A program made the position numbers and the translations under genes. 64,000 bases of DNA from Ramazzottius varieornatus (Eukaryota > Tardigrada > Eutardigrada > Parachela > Ramazzottiidae), in contig BDGG01000001.1 in NCBI GenBank assembly GCA_001949185.1, forward strand, positions 1,608,263-1,672,262. The letters run 5' to 3'. Positions within the stretch are counted from its first letter, which is position 1, and each line of letters starts with the position of its first letter. A model generated the notes under the pieces. It saw only the letters and a program-made list of their open reading frames with translations, searched no databases and was not told the DNA's origin. Positions 1-8,552 of this stretch are shown in pieces.

Positions 1-106
1 GATAAAGTCAAATCACTTGTTTTCTCAAGTGGCGCACTTTTGCGGTGAAATTGGCCGAAAGCGTGCGCCACTTAAAAAACGAGCTCGTCAAGTTTGTCTG
101 CCGAAT
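1..106. repeat. GTGGCGCAC foldback hairpin, copy 1 (may extend past the window start)
   Basis: The arm CAAGTGGCGCAC at 26-37 pairs with GTGCGCCACTT at 63-73. The outer right arm runs through GTCAAGTTTGTCTGCCGA, as in other copies. The left outer arm may be partly outside the window. The copy lies in the last visible intron of the minus-strand gene at 151-1179. Confidence 0.75.
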
Positions 107-150
107 TCGCGACTTGTATTTTTATCGGACCGAACTGGAATATTTTCTAC

Positions 151-1179
151 CGGAGAAGTTCCTTCAGCACCAATATCGCCAGCCGTGACGCCAGCTTCCT
201 CAGCTCCGTTTCCAACTAGATGAGGTGACAACATACATGGCAAGATTATGCCAGGATGAAAAGTGGAAGGCATCTAAAACAATACCAAAGGAATTCAACA
301 GCATACCGGGTTCGCCTTCGGGTAGCGGATTGTAAACCGTTTCTTCTTGACTTTTCTTGTTCGAGTTCTTCTTCGACGTCCCAGCGCCACTTATAGAAGG
401 GAAGAATGAGGGAACTGGATATCGCTCTGTTCTTGGCTGAGTGATAACTGCAAGAAAAGAAATCCGTGAAAGGAATAAGTGAAGACTCTCATGTGCCGCA
501 TGACGTCACGTTAGGCTGAATAAGTGAGCAATTCTTGGCATGATGTCTCAGCTGGACAATGACGTCACAGTTAGATTAATCCAACCTGAACAGGTTCGGG
601 TTGCACACTTACTTCCAGACTTTCGCTTCTTAATATTAGAGACGCTGACTGCTCCACTGAGTGTCTGGAAAATTACTGGCATGTGGGACCTAAGAAACAG
701 AAAGACAATTAAACAAGAAGGCTCCTACACTCCATCTCGGATGAAATCAACGCGCCACGAAAAGATCCACCATCATTCCAATTTTTCACGTTTACCCCAT
801 CTGACAAACGGAAATTAGTTTCTGGAAGAAGGCTTCCACGGAGGCATTACTGGTCCCGATGATCAGCGGTTCTCCCCTCAGCAGCTGTTTCCGAGTAGCC
901 GGTCCCAAGACTATGCACATGTGTCCCTAAAAGATGGAATGAGACACAATTTCCGGGATAAAACAGTCGGAAAATGACTTGGAAATTCAGCAATATATTT
1001 CTTCAATCGTAGAGAAACGTTACCAGTTTTTCATCATCCAGAATTTGCATTCCAGGATTCACTTGAGTCCCATCTTGAGACCCTGCGGGGGTTGCTTCCG
1101 ATTCGGCTGTTGTTTCGTCTGTTCCAGCTGCAGCTCCATCTTGTTCGACCTGTCCACTTTTCGACTTGCCTTTGCTCAT
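151..1179 (-). CDS. Unrecognised split gene, 5' five exons (3' end beyond window)
   Basis: Five exons join in one open frame: 1024-1179, 796-926, 613-689, 307-447 and 151-215. Each border has GT and AG with consistent phase; the last donor at 150 leads into an intron that leaves the window. The first Met is at 1179 and begins MSKGKSKSGQVEQ. The first exon is rich in Ala, Glu, Thr and Gly and looks disordered. Exon 2 encodes a more folded-looking stretch (HMCIVLGPATRKQLL, then ASVEAFFQKL). Later exons are Ser, Lys and Gly rich. I do not recognise the family. Phase agreement across four junctions argues for a real gene, but the exon model is inferred. Confidence 0.55.
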
Positions 1180-1730
1180 CTTTCTGCCGCCGAAATCGAA
1201 CAACTTGATTGACCAGAATATCCGGACAGATTGCGGGAAATGACCACTGGGTGAACAGAAGGAATTTAGTCCCGGGGTACTTGTGGGAGAGTAATGACGG
1301 ACCAGGATTTGCGGAAAGATGGGCGAACATCGGCCATCGGGACCTGGAAATCTGCTTATCGGATGCACGCTGCCTTTCGAACGAAATACAGGTCCACCCG
1401 TCAGCACATGGCCAGGTGGTTACACCACCACGTCAAACTTTGAGCACGTTGCATTCCAATGTGGAAGTGGAGTACTCGTTTAAAGTGCGCGCAAACCCGT
1501 GTCCAGCACTAAGTAGCAGCCTCCAGATCCCACTTCCACGTGTGACTGCTGCGAGACCGTGTTTCTCTCCTTGATTCTTGATTCAGTATCTGTTGTTCTG
1601 CAGCTTCCATCCATGAGCTGCTAAAGGGGGCCTTGCCGGAACGTCGAACACACTGATTGAGCGATTGATTGATTACGTTCCGCTAACAAATAGGTAGGAC
1701 CGATATGGTGTTCGTCATACGTTGGTAATA
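1180..1730. other. Intergenic, no supported gene
   Basis: This lies between the 5' end of the preceding minus-strand gene and the left terminus of the Harbinger element. Short open frames are present but none shows family features. It contains one half of a 20-bp inverted repeat (about 1612-1633) whose partner is at about 5484-5505. Confidence 0.5.
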
Positions 1731-2184
1731 CGCAGGTTGCGATTTCTCAAGGGTCCAAAACAAATCGCACAGAAATGGCAAATCAAAAATGGAAAATGAA
1801 AGTTAGCCCGCACACGAGCCAATCAGGCGCGAGATTCTTCTATTTCGATGCGATGTCGAATTTCCGTGCTTTTCCGCTCCCATCAAAATTCCGAAATTCT
1901 GATGGGACCCCAGCAGGGGAGCCACCTCAACTGCCCCCAAACACGAAAATTCAAGATCAGCTGCCATACCGTTCATTGATTTACTGATACTTCACATCGA
2001 CTTCTGTCCCACCTGGGGGTCCAGTGGTGCGTGGGACCCTTCACTCAATTTGAGCGGTTTTCCAGCAGTCGCATGTTCTGGTCATAGAAAGCTGTGTGCT
2101 CATGATCTACCCTTCCGACTTTGAAGTATTCTTCCCAGTTGTAACCCGCACCACAGGTATGGCTGCGACAGGAAGTGCCGATGA

Positions 2185-3637
2185 GACGTTGGGGGATACC
2201 AGGCGATCGGGTTACTCAACGCGGAGAACGGGCAGGTGACTTACTTCGACGTGCAGGCGATAACTTACGAATTCTTTACACCAGATTCATCGATTGTATC
2301 TTACTCCCCGACCAGTCCTGATGTTGGAAGTCCAACTAGCGAAGTTGGAGATCCAACTGGTCCCGAGAAAGACGATGTCAAGTCAGAGGACGAAATGGTA
2401 GACGATAGTTACAAGCCAAAGGAGCGTGGCCGTACAGCGATCGCGAACAAGGACGATTCTGAAGAAGGTACTGCTTACCAGTTCTTTACAAGAGTGGAGA
2501 CTGTTATGCAGTACAACACGTATCAGTTCCCACATGGCTCGCCAGAGAACCAGGCCTGCTGGGGTCGGATCGTCAAGTATTTGCAGCATAAAAAGATTAT
2601 CCGTGGGTCAGCCAGAACAAAGGAGACCCTAGTCGCTTACCTGAATCGACATCTGTCTGCTTTCCGCGTGAAACATAAGACGCCTCGAACCGGAGAAGAG
2701 TTAGACGGGAAAGGGCCAGACTGGACTGATCGAGACTTGATTCTGTCGGACTTGTTCGACCACGTCAGCGCAAAGGCAAGGGCGAATGACTCGGAGATAA
2801 AGATTGCTGAAGGAAAAAGACAAGCAGCGCACAAAGCCATCGGTCTAGGCTCCAAAACTGGACGGAAGATATCTGATCTCGAGGCAGCTGCTAGATCCAT
2901 ATCGTGCTCGGAGGTGGAGAAGAGCTTGGACATCGAAAATACCAAGCCTAGCGAAGCGGACCATGTCAACCAGCTGAAAAAGACTCTGGCAGAAATGGAC
3001 GAAGGTAAGAATTTCCTTGAATAGACACGAATATTTCTTACTGACAATGCCTCCTCCTTTTCAGAGGACAAGCGGCTTGGAGCTCCAAGCTTTGTTTGAT
3101 CTTCAACTTCAATCACCGTCGACAAAAAATTCTTGTCGATAAGCGAGTCCGAAAGATCAAAGCAGGTTGGAGCTCAAACAAAGCCAAAGACAGGAGTGGA
3201 TCGGAAAATCAAGAAGGACTCGTGCTCGAGAATCGGCAAGACCTTATATTTTCTTTCTTCTGTAACATTGAGTTTGCAAAAATACTTTTGGTAGGACAAG
3301 GTACTGGGATGATGAGTAAACCGAGCGCCGGTGAAGAAAGCGAGGAGCTGATTCGCAAGAGGGCTATGGATCGACCGTTCAAGCGTCGTAATGATGAGCT
3401 GCTGGCGAAGATACCGAGTCTGCCGCGAAAAGACAACTGGACTTCCTTATCCATGATAAAGAGCAGCGCGAGAAAGATCGGCAGTTTCAAAAGGAAAAAA
3501 CGGAGAGGGAACGCCAGTACAAAAGAGAGGAGCAAGAACGTCCTTTGCAGTTCATGTTCCAATCGCAGGCTCAGCTGTTAGAAAAAGTCTTTAATAATAA
3601 ATCTGGTTTCAAAGTCGGTGAAAATAATTCTGAGTGA
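2185..3637 (+). pseudogene. Harbinger accessory (DNA-binding-like) protein gene, degraded
   Basis: An open frame from 2185 to about 3007 encodes an acidic Ser/Pro-rich N-terminus, then a basic, Trp- and Arg-rich domain (TRVETVMQYNTYQF; GPDWTDRDLILSDLF) and a charged C-terminal segment. Harbinger elements usually carry such a Myb/SANT-like partner that takes the transposase to the element ends, but the Myb pattern itself is not clear here. A donor at 3008 and an acceptor near 3064 lead to an early stop. Further frames to about 3581 and 3637 hold a strongly charged coiled coil (EKDRQFQKEKTERERQ), in a different frame from the upstream part. No ATG precedes the frame start, so the 5' end is missing or spliced. 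The 3' end overlaps the convergent nuclease by about 60 bp. Confidence 0.5.
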
Positions 3638-4947
3638 ATCTTTAATTTGAAGTTCCAAATGCTTGGAGATCCAAGCCCAGTTTTTGTCGAGATAACGCTC
3701 TAGATCTGGTGAGTCTATATTAAAGGTAGACTTCGCTATTCCGAATCCGTAAACACAGGTACGGCAGTCCGTCAGAAAAGCAGAAACAATGAAGCTTGTG
3801 GCCACCTGCTGAAGACACAGTTTATCGTTTTGCTGGTAATTATCAAAAGCGAAATACTGGTTAATTTTTCCAAACCCACTCTCAACAACTATTCGACAAG
3901 AGGCCATATCTTCGTTGAATTTCTTTTCTTCTTCGGTCAAGTCTGCGCCTTTGAAAGAACGCCGAACAACGTCCAAGAGGCTATAGCCTCGACCTCGAAT
4001 ACGCAGTACAGCTTCCCCAATTCTTCATTCTTTGCTCGGAGGCGAGCAATTAGGTTGCTCTGAGCCAGCATGGAACAGTCGTGCGTTCTTCCCTCTGCTG
4101 GTCCCCACAAACTCACTATCAAACCTTCGGGAGCTACAATGCTTTGCCACTTGAGGACGTGCAGTCGACAATGTCTGCTGTAGTAGTCCGTTTGATCAGC
4201 TCCCGGTCGACAGATTGGCCGACCAGTTCCGTCCACAAAAGCCCAGCAATTGTCTGAGAAGAAAATAACCACTGGTTAGATATTTGGAGATCCAAATAGG
4301 TTGGAGTTCCAACATCAAGACATACCATATCGTCCACCGCGTCGGTAAACAGCACGCGCATAATGTTCGACGTCTTCTCGGGCCAGCCAGGGTTGATCCA
4401 GCGATTCTGGTCGATGGCTTCGAATACAGCCAGTCGACCATCGTGTTGTAGATCCTAGATAACTGCGTAACGTCTCGTCCAAGAAGATCTGCTAGATCTA
4501 TCCACCTCGAAGGATACGCTATCCTTCGCAGCACTACCGCAAAAGCTACCTCGCCGGTAACACGGGTTCCATTGGAGCAAGTCCTGATGGCTGGAATTTC
4601 CAGGCGGTGGACCAAATAAAGAAAATCATTGTAATTATGCAACCGGAAGTGAGCTCTGAAGATTACATCGGCCATTTCCGCTAATTCCAGGGTATGTCGA
4701 ACGTAGTAGGGCTCAGTCACCATATTCTCTGTCCTCAGCGCAAAGTAGGTTCGTCGCCGTCCGGATAACCGTTCGCGCTCTTCGAAAAACTGGACCATTC
4801 GCGAAGAGGACTCGGACGTCGTGGAATTTGGAGTTCTAAACAGCCTGGAGCTCCAAGCGAGAAGCAACGATAACCTCAAACGTACCAGCGAGTCGCAGGT
4901 GATTCTGAGCTAGTACCAAAGATAACAACCAGCTTCGAGCTCCAAGC
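2323..4947. repeat. Ten dispersed TTGGANNTCCAA palindromes inside the Harbinger element
   Basis: Copies occur at 2323-2336, 2344-2357, 3075-3090 (perfect 16-bp GCTTGGAGCTCCAAGC), 3166-3179 (one base missing), 3661-3676, 4282-4297, 4300-4313, 4826-4840, 4843-4858 and 4932-4947. The two central bases vary and the outer bases co-vary (GC...GC, AT...AT), which preserves pairing. They fall in coding, intronic and non-coding parts of the transposon alike. Confidence 0.85.
3578..4879 (-). pseudogene. PIF/Harbinger DDE nuclease (HARBI1-like), frameshifted
   Basis: The first segment (4879 to about 4430) holds the helical region typical of this family (VVLRRIAYPSRWIDLADLLG, then LSRIYNTMVDWLY). A one-base shift follows, after which the conserved QPWLAREDVEHYARAVY stretch resumes in another frame. 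An intron with GT at about 4322 and AG at about 4268 rejoins the catalytic core NCWAFVDGTGRPICRPG. The reading continues through LHVLKWQSIVAPEG and GRTHDCSML and shifts again where GDPAY would normally lie; only GRGYSLLD is seen there, so the second catalytic Asp appears lost. The C-terminal part (KFNEDMASCRIVVESGFGKI, then DCRTCVYG) is well kept. With at least two frame breaks, this is a pseudogene. Confidence in the family is high. Confidence 0.8.
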
Positions 4948-5216
4948 AGCAGTGCGCACTCCTATCCTCCGTTGGATGATGAAGGAAGAACCTTTCTTGA
5001 AGATCGTTTGCTGGGACATAAGCGATGCCCAAGCAATGGAACACGAAGAGTAACTTCCGGTCAAAATACGAATCATTTTCTGTGCGAAACCCTTGTGTGA
5101 AATTCGCACGCAGAAAAAACGAAAATCATGGAAATTGTAATTCAGCAATTTCTATTTCCATTTCTGTGCGATCGATTTACCGTGTGTTTTGACCGATCGA
5201 GAAATCGCGATCAGCC

Positions 5217-5628
5217 TAATATACAGTACGTAATGTGATGTAATCTACTAACAAAACTCAAGATGGTCTCTTCATTCAATCAAGGAATTCGAGCAACAAA
5301 AGAAAACCGTCTCGCCAAATACAAGCAACCGCTGCAAAAAGCGTGAGTGACATAGTTTGAACCGGGTTTCCATGTGTAAAAGTCTACATTATGTACACAT
5401 TACCAACTGTTTGATAACGACTAATCAAACGCCGTCTATGACAGCTTGCGGTTTTGGCAGGCCATGTGCAAGTGGAGGCCCCTTTTAGCAGCTCATCACT
5501 GCTGGCAGCTTCTCGTTAAAGCTGAATTTCCGACTTCAGAATCTATATTCTTCCCTGGTGGTTATACGTATCTACGATGTGCAATGTATCGTTTTCTTGG
5601 GACCTAGAACAGGCAGGACGAGGATACG
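5217..5628. other. Intergenic, no supported gene
   Basis: The stretch between the Harbinger right terminus and the F-box remnant shows no coding signal. It holds the right half (about 5484-5505) of the 20-bp inverted repeat that flanks the Harbinger insertion. Confidence 0.5.
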
Positions 5629-5949
5629 ATGCCGAAACGAGGGAAGTTTTCACAAGGCACCACATCGAACTCTGCGAAGCGACCGAAGCCAGAAGCGAAG
5701 GATGGGACGATCGTCGTGGATCCGAATGCTGAGAAATAGTCTGATCTCATTGACATCGTACGGGATATCTTTAGCCACCTCTCCACGGCCAAGCTGGCAA
5801 GATTCCGAAGGTAGTCTTGTCAACGGACGGAAAATCTATATGGTGACTTGTAAGATGCCGAGTTCTGGGGAGAGCGTCTCATTCTAGACTCTTTGCTTTT
5901 TAGAGTTTCCCCACACTGGAACATTCTCTTGTTGGAGCAGCTGTCTTGA
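5629..5949 (+). pseudogene. F-box protein remnant with in-frame stop
   Basis: An ATG at 5629 opens a frame with a basic leader (MPKRGKFSQG), but a TAG at 5737-5739 interrupts it. Straight after the stop, in the same frame, is an F-box-like motif (DLIDIVRDIFSHL, AKLARFRRVSPHWNIL). The motif is split by an intron: donor at 5811, acceptor at 5902-5903. Reading stops at 5947-5949 and no substrate-binding domain is recognisable further on. F-box proteins link substrates to SCF ubiquitin ligases. The interrupting stop and lost C-terminus suggest a decayed gene; alternatively the first Met is downstream and the gene is very short. The F-box call is inferred from the Leu/Pro/Trp pattern. Confidence 0.45.
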
Positions 5950-6638
5950 TCTACCGTCGGAAGCCTGCAGTACGATGAGTTGAAGAGCTGGAAAACGATC
6001 TTCTGTCCACCGGCCCGAGAAACTCGGGGTGCGAAGAATGCAAGTATGGTGATTGGTGAAGCTGGCGACCAGAGAAACGCGATGGCTGATAATCGCATTC
6101 CAGAACGCTGAGCTGTCCCTTCAGGATAGATCGTCCAAGCCGGCGTCTTTCGGCAACTTTTATGGAGGCAGGGAGCGTCCCAGGGTTATCCTGCAGAACC
6201 ATCCTCAGATCAGTCGTAGTATTAGGAGTATTAGTGGTATTAGGATACAGTATATGAAATTGCGTGGTCGCCAGGGTGTCAAAGAAAGCACAAGGAAACA
6301 TCTGAAGAGGACAGTGGCGTTCTGTGCTCATTAACTGGCGATCTTCCTCCTGCATTTCAATCTTGCGCCTCCGCTCCACCCGCTGATCTGGAAAGGCTGG
6401 ATTTTGCGATTCGAGGTCCCTCGGAATCTTGACCTACTTCTTGCTTTCTGTCGATAAACAAAGCAAGAAGCATAATTTCGTATGGTTTCTTTTCGATTAT
6501 GATCAGAACTATTTATACGCTGATATCAATAACTTCAGCTTGTAAACCTAGCAACTTCTGGATATCGTACTACATTTCGTGCCAGATCGGTTATTAGGGC
6601 ATCTGCTGATTCTAACTTTAAAGGGTTTTTTTTCGCGG

Positions 6639-6646
6639 TGACGTCA
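6639..6646. promoter_or_regulatory. TGACGTCA (CRE/ATF-type) palindrome upstream of glycogenin
   Basis: An exact TGACGTCA lies about 270 bp upstream of the likely glycogenin start codon. This is the classical CREB/ATF binding palindrome. It is one of 13 exact copies in the window. Function is inferred from the motif only. Confidence 0.35.
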
Positions 6647-6916
6647 TCCGTTTCCGACTTGCTTGTAACGATCTACCTTGTCTGATTTCAGTTTAGTCCC
6701 AATTTCTCCTCGATTCAGTGATATCCCAGCGTTATGATTGATTGACACATTGTCATGGACAAACTTGCTGCCATCTGTGGTGGGAAGCGGAGAGGCGCCA
6801 AGAAGACGTGTTGGGCCGATACACGAAAGGGTCAAGGCCGAAAGTTGAATATTTCTGACCTTCGTCGCGGTTCTTGCGATGTTGAGACGTACAGTGGCTT
6901 CGATGACCAGGGCGAA

Positions 6917-8364
6917 ATGCACCACGTACAAGGTCCACATCATCATGTCCACAAACCTGAAGATCGCCAAGCTTACGTCACACTGGCCACCAACGATACC
7001 TACGCTCTTGGATGCCTCACACTCGGCGAATCCCTGAAAAGAGCGGCGACGACGAAAGAGCTGGTCGTTATGATCACTCGGCATGTCAGCGACGCAATGG
7101 TGTACGGTAACAAAAGACACTTGGGCAATAGGCAATATCGGAGAAAAGTGGCATAGGCAGCCTAAGATTATTACAATAACCCTGCAGTTCGCCACATGGG
7201 CATCAACTGGCTTGCAAAGCATACTTGATAATGGTTACTGTAGATTATCAATAATCAATGGGATACTTGATAATGTTTACTGTACAGCGCTCGATTTTTT
7301 TTTATTTATTTGTGTATGTGTAGACGCTGTCTCGAAAAGACGTTCGACTTCGTCCAGCTGTTCGACGTGATGGACAGCGCCGATTCCGCCAACCTTGCGA
7401 TGCTGCAGCGACCTGAACTGGGTGTGACTTTAACAAAGATCCACTGTTGGACGCTGACAGATTTTGACAAGGCAGTCTTTCTAGACGCCGACACCCTCGT
7501 ATTACGGAACTGTGATGAGCTCTTTGATCAGTACGGTGAGTTTTCGGCAGCACCAGATGTCGGTTGGCCCGACTGTTTCAACTCTGGCGTCTTTGTTTTC
7601 CGACCGTCCATAAGAACGTACAAAAGCCTATTACATTTCGCATCCACGAACGGCAGCTTTGACGGTAGGTCCAGTCAAACCCATCGTACTGTGACTAACA
7701 ACAGTACGTTTCAGACCTTGTATTTTTCAGGTGGTGACCAAGGTTTACTAAATTCATTCTTCCATGAATGGCCGAGAGGAGACATCAAGAAACATTTACC
7801 TTTCATTTACAACATGGTCGCTTCCATAATATACACATATACACCTGCTTTCAAAAGGTTGGTAATTGGGAGATCTGCATTCTCTACCAACAGAAAGCTA
7901 GGATATGTGTTATGCGTGCAACTTTTAGAATGCATTCAATTGCGGATTTATTGGGGCAGGTTTGCGGGTGACGTAAAAATTATTCACTTCCTCGGACCGA
8001 CCAAGCCTTGGCAGTGGAACTTCGACGTTCACGATCGTCGGATGATTTCCGATCTTGGGCACCTGGGTGAAACCGCGGACCTGCTCACACTCTGGTGGAA
8101 TGTTTTCATATCAAGAGTTCTTCCCAACACATCCGAAATTCAACTGGTAATGACGGCAAAGCCTTGGTTTCCACATTTATGCAGAGCCCTATTTTTTCCG
8201 TGATGTTGCAGACGGGCTTTCCACTCCAAGTGACCAAAAAGTATGCTGACTGTGAAGAACCTTACTACGTCGACTACCAAGGTGTCGATGCTTACCATAA
8301 TATTGAGAAGCATGTCATGTCCAAGATACCTGGACCTCATACACGTCCTACTGGGACTTCCTAA
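6917..8364 (+). CDS. GYG: Glycogenin (self-glucosylating glycogen primer)
   Basis: Five exons (6917-7101, 7324-7664, 7731-7857, 7960-8146, 8212-8364) join in phase to about 330 residues. Glycogenin is a cytosolic GT8 glucosyltransferase that glucosylates its own tyrosine to start glycogen. The N-terminus reads AYVTLATNDTYALG; the metal-binding DxD lies in FLDADTLVLRN; GWPDCFNSGVFVF and FDGGDQGLLNSFF are diagnostic; the acceptor-tyrosine region is IIYTYTPAFK. The last exon has a short C-terminal motif (DYQGVDAYHNIEKHV) like the glycogen-synthase-binding tail of animal glycogenins, joined by an unusually short linker. The start at 6917 is chosen because it lies nearest the conserved domain; an in-frame Met at 6755 is also possible. 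Confidence in function is very high. Confidence 0.93.
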
Positions 8365-8552
8365 TTTATTCCACCTAAGTTTTCAAACTAAGTTAGTGCC
8401 GAAAGCTGGCTTTGTTTGGTCTCTTTTACTTTTTTGTTTGCTGTACATTCTCTTCTCGGCCACCACTGTCTTCAAGGGATTAGCGTCTATGAGGATCTGT
8501 TTGACTTCTTTCGGGTACCAATATAAAAAGCGTTTCGCATGAGAACAGTAAG
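8365..8552. other. Convergent 3' intergenic spacer
   Basis: Short spacer between the glycogenin stop (plus) and the stop of the next minus-strand gene. No feature is seen. Confidence 0.6.

Larger units (their letters stand above)
1731..5216. mobile_element. PIF/Harbinger-type DNA transposon, about 3.5 kb, decayed
   Basis: Imperfect terminal inverted repeats are visible. The left end (1731-1779) carries GCGATTTCTC, then GGTCCAAAAC, then ATCGCACAGAAATGG. The right end (5157-5216), read on the other strand, carries the same blocks in the same order. Inside are two convergent genes of the usual Harbinger pair: a charged DNA-binding-like protein on the plus strand and a DDE nuclease on the minus strand. 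TAA is present just outside both ends and could be the 3-bp target duplication, but the exact terminal base is uncertain. The nuclease is frameshifted, so this copy is unlikely to be autonomous. Ten short palindromes, TTGGANNTCCAA or near matches, are scattered through it. Confidence 0.8.

Noticed and set aside
6644-7222. 192-codon minus-strand frame over glycogenin exon 1
   Set aside because: It is antisense to an unambiguous glycogenin exon and contains no recognisable domain.
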